64,000 bases of DNA. It comes from Bradyrhizobium iriomotense (GTDB taxonomy: Bacteria > Pseudomonadota > Alphaproteobacteria > Rhizobiales > Xanthobacteraceae). The notes under the pieces were generated by a model that worked only from the letters and a program-made list of their open reading frames with translations, made no database searches and was not told the origin of the DNA. A program made the position numbers and the translations under genes. This document shows, one piece after another, positions 17,080-25,751 of this stretch. Within the stretch, counting starts at the first letter, position 1; each line of letters starts with the position of its first letter. The stretch covers positions 62,001 to 126,000 of the forward strand of contig NZ_JAFCJZ010000019.1 in the NCBI RefSeq assembly GCF_018130765.1, written 5' to 3'.

Positions 17080-19377
17080 TCATGCGCTCTTCGGCCGAAA
17101 CGCGACGACGGATCCGGCCGGCTCTTCCTCGTCCATCGCCGCCTCGATGGCCTTGGCAAGTGCGGCCTGGTCGAACGGCTTTGCCAGGCGCGGCAGGCTG
17201 GATCGCGTGTCACTCGGGAGGTCCGCGTATCCTGTGCTGAGGAGGATGATCGTCTCCGGGCGCTCCGCAGCGATGGCGCTGGCAAGCTGCAGGCCGGTCA
17301 TGCCGGGCATGGCATAGTCGGTCACGACCAGGTCGATGGTGTGCGTGCGGCGGAGCAAAGCCAGTGCCTCGTCGCCGGAACGCGCCTCGACCACGATGTG
17401 CCCGAGATCCTCCAGCATCGCTGTCGTGTTCTCGAGCACCAGGAGGTCGTCGTCGACGACGAGCACGGAAAGCTGCCGGCTGGGCCGGGCTACGGCTGCC
17501 GGAGCCGCCGTGCGCAGGTCCGGCACCGCGGTCTCCTCGGCGGCGATCGGCAGCCAGATGTCGGCCGTCGTGCCCTCTCCGGGACGGCTCTTCAAGACGA
17601 GCCTGCCGCCGGACTGCTCGGCAAGTCCGTGGACCATCGACAGGCCGAGCCCGGTGCCTTTGCCGACGCCCTTGGTCGTGAAGAACGGCTCCTGGGCGTG
17701 CTTGAGGATCTCGTCGCTCATGCCGCAGCCCGTGTCGCTCACCGAGAGCGCGACATAGCCTCCGCACGCAAGGCCGCCTTCGCCCTGCTCCTCGCGCGCG
17801 GCGATGGTGATCTGGCCGCCGTCTGGCATCGCATCGCGCGCGTTGACCGCCAGGTTGAGGATCGCCAGTTCGAGCTGGTTCGCGTCGACCTTCACCTTCG
17901 GCAGGTGCATCGGGAACCGCGTCTCGACATTAATTCCGGCCTCGAATTTCAGCAATGACGCCATGCCGCGCACCAATTCGCTGATGTCGACGACCGCCGG
18001 CCTGAGATCCTGCTTGCGCGCGAAAGCAAGCATGCGCTGGGTCAGGGAGGTGCCGCGCACCGCGCCCTGCATCGCGTTCTCCACCAGGCGCAGGATCTTC
18101 GGATCGTCCGACGGCAGCCGCTTCTTCAGGAGCTCGAGGCTGCCGAGAACGGCCGCGAGCAGGTTGTTGAAGTCGTGGGCCACGCCGCCGGTGAGCTGGC
18201 CGATGGTCTCCATCTTCTGCGACATCATGAGGGCTTCGCGCGCGCGATCCAGCGCTTCCTGCGCCCGTCTCCGTTCGCTGACGTCGCGCACGATCTTCGC
18301 AAAGCCGGCGATCGCGCCGCTCTCGTTCCGGACCGCGACGATCGTTGCCTCCGCCCAGAAGCGGCTGCTGTCCTTGCGCACCCGCCAGCCTTCGATGGCG
18401 GACTTCCCCTCCCGCTCGGCTTCAACGAGCGCGCGCGCGGGCGCCCCGGCCACGCAATCTTCCTCGGTGTGAAAAATGGTGTAGCTCGTCCCGACGATAT
18501 CGTCGCCATAGCCCATCAGCCGGCGCGCGCCGAGATTCCAGTTGCCCACGCGCCCGTCCGGATCGAGCATGAAGATCGCGTGGTCCGCGATACCTTCGAC
18601 AAGCAGCCGGTAGCGTTCCTCGCTGCGCCTCAGTGCGGCGGCCTCGCGTTGGGCGCGCTCCGCCGATGCCCTGTCATAGACGGCAGCCGCGATGCCGATG
18701 CTCAGGATCAGGATGGTGATGCCGGCGAGCAGGAACGCGAGCGGCGCCTGACCGACGCCGAGATGTCCTGCCGGCCGTGCCATGGCGCTCGTCGGCAGGA
18801 ACATGGCGCCTTCCATCGCGGCGTAGTGCATGCCGGAGATCGCAAGGCCCATCACCAGGCCGGCGAACAGCCGCTGGACCGCGTTGGTGTTGCGAAAGGC
18901 GAGCCGGAGCGCCACGATCGACGCGCTGATCGCGATCAGGATCGAGAGCACAACCCATCGGGGATCGTATTGGATGAGGGCCGCCATCCGCATCGCGGCC
19001 ATGCCGGTATAGTGCATGCCGGAGATACCAAGTCCCATCGCGAAGCCGGATGCGAGCAGCGCCTGCGGGCGCCGTCCGACAACGGCAAAGGCGGCCGCGG
19101 CGACGACGATCGGAATGACAAGCGAGAGCAGCGTCAGGAATGGATCGTACGAGATCTCGATTCCAGGCAGGCTGAAGGCCAGCATGCCGACGAAATGCAT
19201 CGACCAGATGCCGCCGCCCATGGCGATCGCAGCGGCGACCAGCCAGGATCGGCGGGCCCTTCCCGAAGCAGCTCGCATTCGGGTCGCCAGGTCCAGCGCC
19301 GTATAGGAGGCAAGGGCCGCGATCAGAATCGACAGCGCGACCAGAACGGGATCGTGAGAAGCCGCATGATGATGCAT
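17080..19377 (-). CDS. MHYT-PAS hybrid sensor histidine kinase with C-terminal receiver
   Basis: A 765-residue membrane sensor. Residues about 10-235 hold seven hydrophobic segments with three MHYT-type motifs (SMHFVGM, GMHYTG, GMHYAAM), a proposed metal- or gas-sensing module. A PAS domain follows (about 260-380; YRLLVEGIADHAIFML). The H-box GGVAHDFNNLL has its His near residue 400, and the ATPase shows NLAVNARDAM, DTGCGMS and GKGTGLGLSMVHGL. A receiver domain ends the protein (VLVVDDDLLVLENT; phospho-acceptor in VTDYAMPGMTG near 686; Lys in RLAKPFD). ATG 19377 is preferred to the TTG three codons earlier. This architecture makes it a hybrid kinase without an adjacent output protein. Confidence 0.93.
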   Translation of the reverse strand: MHHHAASHDPVLVALSILIAALASYTALDLATRMRAASGRARRSWLVAAAIAMGGGIWSMHFVGMLAFSLPGIEISYDPFLTLLSLVIPIVVAAAAFAVVGRRPQALLASGFAMGLGISGMHYTGMAAMRMAALIQYDPRWVVLSILIAISASIVALRLAFRNTNAVQRLFAGLVMGLAISGMHYAAMEGAMFLPTSAMARPAGHLGVGQAPLAFLLAGITILILSIGIAAAVYDRASAERAQREAAALRRSEERYRLLVEGIADHAIFMLDPDGRVGNWNLGARRLMGYGDDIVGTSYTIFHTEEDCVAGAPARALVEAEREGKSAIEGWRVRKDSSRFWAEATIVAVRNESGAIAGFAKIVRDVSERRRAQEALDRAREALMMSQKMETIGQLTGGVAHDFNNLLAAVLGSLELLKKRLPSDDPKILRLVENAMQGAVRGTSLTQRMLAFARKQDLRPAVVDISELVRGMASLLKFEAGINVETRFPMHLPKVKVDANQLELAILNLAVNARDAMPDGGQITIAAREEQGEGGLACGGYVALSVSDTGCGMSDEILKHAQEPFFTTKGVGKGTGLGLSMVHGLAEQSGGRLVLKSRPGEGTTADIWLPIAAEETAVPDLRTAAPAAVARPSRQLSVLVVDDDLLVLENTTAMLEDLGHIVVEARSGDEALALLRRTHTIDLVVTDYAMPGMTGLQLASAIAAERPETIILLSTGYADLPSDTRSSLPRLAKPFDQAALAKAIEAAMDEEEPAGSVVAFRPKSA

Positions 19378-19772
19378 TTCGGCCAACGCTAGCCGAAGTT
19401 GCGTTCGGGCTTACGCATGAGGTCCTCCCCCGACACCGAAATCGTCCGCGGCACCAAGATGGGCGCCGCAGGCGTCCATGACGTTCGAATCGGCGGCCAT
19501 GGTGCACGCAATCCTGCGGTGCCGCCACTCTCATGGTGTCATCGCCCCGGCTCGCGGGAACCATCCGTTATGCCGGCAGCAGACCGGCCGCGCGGTAGCT
19601 GTCGATCAAGGGGGCGTAGAGCGAGAGACCCGGGCAGCTCCGCGCAAGGAGCTGGGCGCCGGCGATGGCGGCGAAGAATGATGAGGAATTTCAATTGTGT
19701 ATGAGTTCGTGTTTTTAATTCTGAATGGCGCGCCATTTGCGGCAGCAACCATTTGCGGTAGTAAGTTGTCCC
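19378..19772. other. Divergent intergenic region with dispersed repeat copy C
   Basis: A 395 bp gap between the hybrid kinase start and the secreted-protein start. It holds the best-preserved copy of the dispersed repeat (19689-19740), ending 32 bp before the secreted-protein ATG, so this copy may contribute promoter sequence. Otherwise I see no gene. Confidence 0.55.
19689..19740 (+). repeat. Dispersed repeat, copy C
   Basis: Reads TTTCAATTGTGTATGAGTTC, then a T-rich spacer and CTGAATGGCGCGCCATTTGC. It contains the perfect 14-bp palindrome AATGGCGCGCCATT (19723-19736). Copies A and B are at 6399-6450 and 16757-16803, all in the same orientation. Confidence 0.8.
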
Positions 19773-20675
19773 ATGCGCACGATCGACCGTCTGTTCTCCT
19801 GCCTCGTCCTGCTCCTTGCAATCGCAGCCGTTCCGGTGCCTCCCGTGCGCGCGGCGGAAACCTGCCCGTTCATCAGCGGCAAGGAACTCGCCGGCGCAAT
19901 GCCGGCGCTCAAATGGTCGCTGATTTCAAATCAGGACGGTCGCGGCTGCATCTACCAGGCCGGGCGCGGCGACACGATGATGCTGTCCGTTTTCCGCAAT
20001 CCCGACAAGGACCGCGCCAGGGAATTGTACGCGACCTTCGTCAAGACGCTCGGCGAGCGTATGCCGCTGAACGCCGTTGCGGGGATCGGCGACGAAGGCC
20101 AGGGCGGAACGACCGCCGCCGGCGCCGAGCGCCAGGAGGCTTCGGTCGTCGCCTTGTCCGGCGATTACATTCTGCAAGTTAGCGTCTATCCGATCGGCCG
20201 GCGTGCCGACGATGCGCTGCTCGGACCGATCAGCGACGCCGCGCGCGTCGCCATCGGCAACGTGAGCAAGAGCAGCGAGCGGTTCGGCGATTGCGAGTGG
20301 CTCACGGCCGCGGATGCCGACGGCTTTCTCGACAAGAGCACGCTGACGGTGCAGCGGACCGGCGCGGGCAGTTGCATGATGTTCGATCGCGAGGCCAACA
20401 CCATGACCGTCGGGGTGATCGAGATGTCGCGCAACACCGTCATCGGCATGATGAAACGCGCAGGCCCCTGCAAGCACGTGGCGATACCCGAGCTCGGCAG
20501 TGAAGCGTTTGGTGAGCATTCCTGCACCAAGGGCAACGGGAACGCCGTCAACATCTTTGTCTGGAAGAACGGCAGGCAGGCTTCGATCCTGTTCGCGCCG
20601 GTCAAGCCGCATCCCGAGTCCGGCTCCGTCGAGCGCCTGAAGGCAGTCGCCGGGCGAGTCTATGGAAAGCTGTAA
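19773..20675 (+). CDS. Secreted protein with an internal twofold repeat
   Basis: A 300-residue exported protein with a signal peptide MRTIDRLFSCLVLLLAIAAV (cleavage near residue 28, VRA-AE). The mature part seems to be two related halves: C31 to C59 (CPFISGKELAGA ... GRGC) and C174 to C201 (CEWLTAADADGF ... GAGSC) have nearly equal spacing, and each is followed by a strand-rich stretch and a final helix (ISDAARVAIGNV; VERLKAVAGRVYG). I recognise no named family. The last 57 codons recur at 27603-27773 as a truncated copy. The next feature downstream is a decayed tRNA-Arg. The upstream in-frame ATG at 19725 would remove the clear signal peptide from the N-terminus, so 19773 is preferred. Confidence 0.8.
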   Translation: MRTIDRLFSCLVLLLAIAAVPVPPVRAAETCPFISGKELAGAMPALKWSLISNQDGRGCIYQAGRGDTMMLSVFRNPDKDRARELYATFVKTLGERMPLNAVAGIGDEGQGGTTAAGAERQEASVVALSGDYILQVSVYPIGRRADDALLGPISDAARVAIGNVSKSSERFGDCEWLTAADADGFLDKSTLTVQRTGAGSCMMFDREANTMTVGVIEMSRNTVIGMMKRAGPCKHVAIPELGSEAFGEHSCTKGNGNAVNIFVWKNGRQASILFAPVKPHPESGSVERLKAVAGRVYGKL

Positions 20676-20720
20676 CGGCGCCGCGTGACATTGCCGGCGC
20701 CTGCGCTTGTAGCTCGGCTG
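20505..20720 (+). repeat. Left copy of a 216-bp direct repeat
   Basis: Aligns without gaps to 27603-27818 at a constant offset of 7098 bp. It covers the last 57 codons (including the stop) of the secreted-protein gene, the 27 bp spacer, and the first 18 nt of the tRNA-Arg remnant. I count 13 differences in the 171 coding bases. Confidence 0.9.
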
Positions 20721-20778
20721 GATAGCGCGTCAGACCACGGATCCGAGGGGCGGACGTTCGCACGTTCCGGGCGCGCCA
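20703..20778 (+). pseudogene. Decayed tRNA-Arg (ACG) gene
   Basis: A 76-nt sequence collinear with the intact tRNA-Arg at 4370-4446. It keeps GTAGCTC, GGCTGGATA, the ACG anticodon, GGACGTTCG and the 3' end GGGCGCGCCA. Decay is visible: the acceptor starts GCGCTTG against CGGGCGC, the anticodon stem TCAGA no longer pairs fully with TCCGA, and one base is lost in the T loop region. It is unlikely to be charged. It could be the scar of an integration or duplication at a tRNA gene. Confidence 0.85.
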
Positions 20779-20998
20779 TTTGCCGGTCAACTTCTCCGGC
20801 TGTTTGGCGGTCTCCTCGAGGCGAAGCCGAGGCGGGACGCTCGATCATCGGATTGTCATCGACCCGACAAGGCGCGCCGCGGCGTCGACCTGGCCAAGTT
20901 CGATGTGCCGGAGCCGGTCTCTGCCCACGCCTTCCCGGCGAATCCGAAGACGAATTTTCTCCTCCTCACCCATGTCAGCCGTCGCACGGTTCGGCGGA

Positions 20999-22033
20999 TT
21001 ACGGGGTGGCAACGCCGGCTGCTTCGCGAATTTCACCCGGAGTTGCTCCGAAGCGGCGACGGAAGGCGCGATGAAAATAGGACAGGTCGTTGAAGCCCGC
21101 GTTGAAGGCGATCGTGCTGATGACCAGCCGTGCCGATTGCGTGTCGGTGAGGGCCGCATACGCCCGATCCAGTCTCTCGTTCAGCAGCACTTGCGAGAAG
21201 GTGAGCCCTTGGTCTGCGAACAACATCTGAACATAGCGGGGGGAAACGCCGTGGCGCGCGGCGACGAGTGCGATCGACATATCCGGCTGAGCTGCGTTCT
21301 GCCGCATGTCGGTGAGGATCGTCGCCAGCCGCGCGGCGGGGACGCCGCGACTCATGGCTTCCTCGGCGGCATCTCCGGTCGCTCCCGCGATGAGGGCGAC
21401 GAGATCCTGTATATGCCGGGCAACGGTCGAAACGCCGGTCTCGGGTGTAAGCGCGCCGCCCATATCGAAGATCAGGTCACAATAGCTCGTTAAGAGGCGC
21501 AGCGTTGGCAGCGTCCACGAAATCGGCCGCATGCACCTGTCTTCGATTGTGCCGCCGAGGGCCGCGATCGTCGTTCGCGGAATGCGTAGCGACTGACTGT
21601 AGCCGGCGCCGCCGACGATGCCGTGGCCGATATCGGTTTGGGTGGTGATGACGGCCTGTCCCCTTTCGAGCAAGACCTCGTGTCCGAGTTGATGAACTTG
21701 CAAGGTCCCCTTGCGCACGAAATGGAGAAATACATCGTCGTTGTTGATCAGGTTTCTTGTCCGGCGAAAAACGATCCGTTCGGACTTTTGTGCCTGACGC
21801 AAAAGCGTAGCACCTGGCAGTACGCGCCCGCGCGCGTTGAAGAGGAAGTCTTCGCCAGGCTTGACGTCGATCTGCACGCGCATGATTTGACTGCCGATGA
21901 CATCATGAAAATGATCCGCCCACTTCTCGCCGCCATCCGCAGCGGAAAGCCGAAATACATCTGCTTCGATCACGATTCCCCCGATTGCCGGCCCTGCCTG
22001 ACGCACCACATGCACGGCCTTGGTAGGCGGCAT
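20999..22033 (-). CDS. AraC-family transcriptional regulator
   Basis: A 344-residue regulator. The N-terminal about 200 residues form an AraC-type effector/cupin-like domain (NNDDVFLHFVRKGTLQVHQL, then GQAVITTQTDIGH). The C-terminal domain (about 245-340) has two helix-turn-helix units: IALVAARHGVSPRYVQMLF and ISTIAFNAGFNDLSYFHRAF followed by RRRFGATPGEIRE. It is divergent from the autotransporter gene (starts 291 bp apart), which makes that gene the most likely target, though no operator was identified. No strong ribosome binding site supports ATG 22033, so the exact start is uncertain. Confidence 0.9.
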   Translation of the reverse strand: MPPTKAVHVVRQAGPAIGGIVIEADVFRLSAADGGEKWADHFHDVIGSQIMRVQIDVKPGEDFLFNARGRVLPGATLLRQAQKSERIVFRRTRNLINNDDVFLHFVRKGTLQVHQLGHEVLLERGQAVITTQTDIGHGIVGGAGYSQSLRIPRTTIAALGGTIEDRCMRPISWTLPTLRLLTSYCDLIFDMGGALTPETGVSTVARHIQDLVALIAGATGDAAEEAMSRGVPAARLATILTDMRQNAAQPDMSIALVAARHGVSPRYVQMLFADQGLTFSQVLLNERLDRAYAALTDTQSARLVISTIAFNAGFNDLSYFHRAFRRRFGATPGEIREAAGVATP

Positions 22034-22324
22034 GTGGTTCGAGGTTCAAGGCCCGTGTCGTCGCCTGCGACCATGCGCCATGGCAATCGTGCGCGAGCGT
22101 CTTGGTCGACGACGCGAACCGCCGTGCTCCCCACTTCATCGAACGCGTTATCCCATCTTTGCCGCGCCGCGCGCCGTTGCCAAAATGCATCGAGATGACA
22201 AGACATTTTTGCTTTTCAATTTTCGAGTTCGCTTGGGTCCAAAGGTTGCGTTTCAGTCCACGACAAGGTTGGCGTGACTACCTAGACCTTTCGGCAGCTT
22301 AGCTGCTCAAGGATTCTGGATTTC
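22034..22324. other. Divergent intergenic region between AraC regulator and autotransporter
   Basis: A 291 bp gap with no gene seen. It should contain both divergent promoters and any AraC-type operator. I could not identify a convincing direct repeat of the kind AraC proteins bind. Confidence 0.45.
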
Positions 22325-25300
22325 ATGCGGTGCAAGTTGTCTGTCGCTCAAGTCTCACTGTTGTCGTCCACTGCACTGACGCCTGTTGCCGTCAGTTGGG
22401 GCACAGCGTTGGTGGCCCTGAGCCTGCTGTCGGCGCCGGTTTTCGCGGGGGATGCGGTCTGGAATGGCGCCGATTCGAACTGGAACGCGGCGGCCAACTG
22501 GAGCACGAACCCATCGGTGCCGTCGGCCGCGGATAACGCAACGATCGATGCCAACTCTACGTATCCCGTGATCTCGTCCGGCGAAGCCTATACGGTCAAC
22601 AATCTCTACCTGGGTGTCGGCGAAGGCACCGTTGGACAGCTCATCATACATGGCGGCGGCACTCTGACGGTGGCGACAGAGGTTGGTATCGGGCTCAACA
22701 AGAGCGCGACGGGTTTTTCCAAGATATTGGTGACGGGCTCGGGCTCTCGGCTTGACGCAGCGTCGGTGATCGTGGGCGACGGCGGGTTCGGCAGCCTTCA
22801 GGTGTTAAGCGGCGCCACGCTAACCGCGACCACCGTCATGCTCGGGCATGAGACCAGCGCGCTCGGCACCAGCGAAGCGGCGTATGGTTTCATGGCCGTC
22901 AGCGGAGCGACTGCAACCATCAGCGGCAATATGTATGTCGGCAGCGAGGGGCAGGGCGAGCTGAGCGTCGCAAGCGGCGCGGTCGTGACAGTCGGCGGCG
23001 GTCTCTTGGTCGGCGTCAATGCCGGCAGTGAAGGCTCGGTGACGATCGGGTCAGGTTCGTCCCTGACCGCGAACTTCATGACTGTCGGCGTGGACGGAGA
23101 GGGCGAATTGCTGGTCACCGAGGCCGGCTCGAATGTAACGGTTGGAGGTGCTTCCATCGGTCAGATGACCGGGAGCGGCGCGGTCACCATTACGAATGGT
23201 GCCACACTGACTGTCACCACAGGTGGGACGATCGGCGTCGGCGTCTTCGGCAGCGGCCTGCTCACCGTATCCGATGGAGGAAAGGTGATAGCCGATGTCG
23301 TTTCGGTCGGCTCGTTCGCGGGTAGCGAAGGAGCCGTGAATGTCACCGGTTCGGGATCGTCATTGAACTCTGCCAGCACTTTCTTTGTCGGTGACTCCGG
23401 AACCGGCCAGTTGGCTGTCTCGCAAGGAGCAGCCGTTGGCGCTGTATCCGTCCGGATCGGTGCCAATACTGGCGGTGCTGGTGCGGTCACGGTCGATGGC
23501 GCGGGCACAAGCGTTGTCGCCTCCAACAGCATTGTTGTGGGGGAGTCGGGCACCGGCACGCTCAGCATTTCCAATGGCGGCACGGTGACGAGCCCCGTCA
23601 CCTATGTCGGCGCTGCATCGGGTGGTGTCGGTACGCTGACCGTTGACGGCGCGGGGTCGACTTTGCTTGCCCCTGGTGCCGGCGGTGTCGCCGTCGGCTA
23701 CTCCGGCAACGGCACGCTCGTCGTTTCCAATGGCGGTGCCGTCACGACAGGGGTTGGCGTAATCGGTTGGTTCTCCGGTAGCGTTGGCACCGTAACGATC
23801 GATGGATCGGGCTCGTCCTTGGCCGTGACCAGCTCCCTTGAAATTGGTTCGGGCGGAAATGGTACGCTGACGGTTTCCAACGGCGGTGCGGTCAGCGCGA
23901 CGACCATCTTTATCGGCAGCGCTTCCGGAAGCGTCGGCACCCTGAACATTGGTGCCGCCCCTGGCTCCGCCGCGGCTGCGCCCGGAACGGTCGATACGAC
24001 GTCCGTCGTGATGGGTTCCGGTGCCGCAACCATCAATTTCAACCACACGAGCACGGCCTACAGCTTCGATGCGGCGATTTCCGGTACCGGCAGCCTGCAT
24101 GTCCTGTCGGGAACGACGATCCTGTCGGCAGTCAGCACCTTCTCCGGAACGACGACGATTTCCGACGGCAAGCTCGTCGTGAACGGGTCGATCGCCAATT
24201 CCGACGTGGTCATGACCGGCGGCATTCTCGGCGGTAACGGTACCGTCGGCACGCTGCTGGCGGGCGCGGGCGCCACCGTTGCGCCCGGCAACTCCATCGG
24301 CACGCTCAACGTCGCCGGCAATGTCACCTTCGCAGCCGGATCGATCTACCAGGTCGAGGTCAATACGGCCGGCCAGTCCGACAGGATCGTTGCCGGCGGC
24401 ACCGCGACCATCAATGGCGGCACGGTGCAGGTGCTGGCAGGCGCTGGCAACTATTCGCCCGCCACGACCTACACCATCCTGACGGCCAATGGCGGGCGCA
24501 GCGGAGCATTCGATGCAGTCACCTCGAATCTCGCATTCCTCGACCCGACCCTGTCCTACGATCCCAACAACATTTATCTGACGCTGACCCGCAACAACAC
24601 CAACTTCGCCTCGATTGGCCTGACACGGAACCAGATCGCCACCGGCGGTGGTGTCGAGAGCCTGGGTTACGGCAACACCATCTACAATGCTGTGCTCAAC
24701 CTCTCCGCTACGCAAGCGCGGTCTGCGTTCGACCAGCTCTCGGGCGAGGTGCATGCCTCGGCCAAGGCCGCTCTGATAGAGGACAGCCGCTTCGTGCGCG
24801 AGGCTGCGGCGGACCGGCTGCGCGCTGCATTCGATACGGTCGGTGCGGTGCATTCGCCGGTGATGGCCTACGCCGCCGACGACAGGCTGGTGCTCGCACC
24901 GGCCACCACCGACCGCGTCGCTCTCTGGACGCGCGGCTTCGGCTCGTTCGGCCGCTGGAGCGGTGACGGCAACGCCGCCGCGCTCAGGCGCGATACCGGT
25001 GGCGTCTTGATCGGCGCAGATGGAATAGTGGGCGATACTTGGCGGCTCGGTCTGCTTGGTGGCTACAGCCGCACCGGTTTCAACGTGAAGGACCGCAGTT
25101 CTTCCGGCACGAGCGACAACTACCATGCAGGCCTCTATGGCGGCACCCGATGGGGTGATCTCGCATTTCGAAGTGGCGCCGCCTACACATGGCACGACCT
25201 GTCCACTAGCCGATCCGTGTCCTTCCCCGGCTTCGCCGATCGCCTGACCGGCAACTACAACGCCGGCACCGCGCAAGTCTTTGGCGAGTTCGGCTACCGC

Positions 25301-25735
25301 CTCAAGGCGGGCCGGTTCGCATTCGAGCCCTTCGCCAACTTGGCCCATGTAAATCTCCGGACGGGCGGCTTCACCGAAAAGGGTGGCGCGGCGGCGCTGC
25401 CGGGCTTCGGCTCGGATACCAATACGACCTTCTCTACGCTGGGGCTGCGGGGCTCGACCGACGTTAAGCTCGGTGGCGTCACCGGCACCGCGAAGGCCAC
25501 GTTCGGCTGGCGGCATGCCTTCGCCGACGTCTCGCCGCTGTCGACATTTGTGTTCGCCGGCGGCAGCCCATTCACCATCGCGGGCGTGCCGATCGCGCGC
25601 GATGCCGCCGTCGTCGATGCCGGCCTCGATGTCAACCTTGCTGCGGCTGCGGTCCTCGGCGTTTCCTATGGCGGCCAATTCGCCTCCAGTGTTCTTGATC
25701 AGACCGTCCGCGCCAACCTCAACGTCAAGTTCTGA
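22325..25735 (+). CDS. Autotransporter (type Va secretion) with strand-repeat passenger
   Basis: A 1136-residue outer-membrane autotransporter. A long signal sequence (residues 1-41) ends LLSAPVFA-GD. The passenger (about 42-830) is built of Gly/Ser/Thr/Val-rich repeats of roughly 50-60 residues with recurring VGxSGxGTLxVSNGGxVT and GSxGTVTVDGAGSSL elements, expected to form a beta-helix, and ends with autotransporter-type repeats (FSGTTTISDGKLVVNGSI; GNGTVGTLLAGAGATVAPGN). The beta-barrel (about 860-1136) begins near RVALWTRGFGSFGRWSGDG and ends NLNVKF with the terminal Phe needed for BAM-dependent insertion. No protease or lipase active site was noticed, so adhesion is a reasonable guess. 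It is followed 16 nt later by an IalB-family gene. Confidence 0.95.
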   Translation: MRCKLSVAQVSLLSSTALTPVAVSWGTALVALSLLSAPVFAGDAVWNGADSNWNAAANWSTNPSVPSAADNATIDANSTYPVISSGEAYTVNNLYLGVGEGTVGQLIIHGGGTLTVATEVGIGLNKSATGFSKILVTGSGSRLDAASVIVGDGGFGSLQVLSGATLTATTVMLGHETSALGTSEAAYGFMAVSGATATISGNMYVGSEGQGELSVASGAVVTVGGGLLVGVNAGSEGSVTIGSGSSLTANFMTVGVDGEGELLVTEAGSNVTVGGASIGQMTGSGAVTITNGATLTVTTGGTIGVGVFGSGLLTVSDGGKVIADVVSVGSFAGSEGAVNVTGSGSSLNSASTFFVGDSGTGQLAVSQGAAVGAVSVRIGANTGGAGAVTVDGAGTSVVASNSIVVGESGTGTLSISNGGTVTSPVTYVGAASGGVGTLTVDGAGSTLLAPGAGGVAVGYSGNGTLVVSNGGAVTTGVGVIGWFSGSVGTVTIDGSGSSLAVTSSLEIGSGGNGTLTVSNGGAVSATTIFIGSASGSVGTLNIGAAPGSAAAAPGTVDTTSVVMGSGAATINFNHTSTAYSFDAAISGTGSLHVLSGTTILSAVSTFSGTTTISDGKLVVNGSIANSDVVMTGGILGGNGTVGTLLAGAGATVAPGNSIGTLNVAGNVTFAAGSIYQVEVNTAGQSDRIVAGGTATINGGTVQVLAGAGNYSPATTYTILTANGGRSGAFDAVTSNLAFLDPTLSYDPNNIYLTLTRNNTNFASIGLTRNQIATGGGVESLGYGNTIYNAVLNLSATQARSAFDQLSGEVHASAKAALIEDSRFVREAAADRLRAAFDTVGAVHSPVMAYAADDRLVLAPATTDRVALWTRGFGSFGRWSGDGNAAALRRDTGGVLIGADGIVGDTWRLGLLGGYSRTGFNVKDRSSSGTSDNYHAGLYGGTRWGDLAFRSGAAYTWHDLSTSRSVSFPGFADRLTGNYNAGTAQVFGEFGYRLKAGRFAFEPFANLAHVNLRTGGFTEKGGAAALPGFGSDTNTTFSTLGLRGSTDVKLGGVTGTAKATFGWRHAFADVSPLSTFVFAGGSPFTIAGVPIARDAAVVDAGLDVNLAAAAVLGVSYGGQFASSVLDQTVRANLNVKF

Positions 25736-25751
25736 CGGCGAAGGCGTCGGG

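Noticed and set aside
20703..20778. Functional second tRNA-Arg
   Set aside because: Its acceptor and anticodon stems have mismatches and a base is missing in the T region, so it is called a pseudogene.
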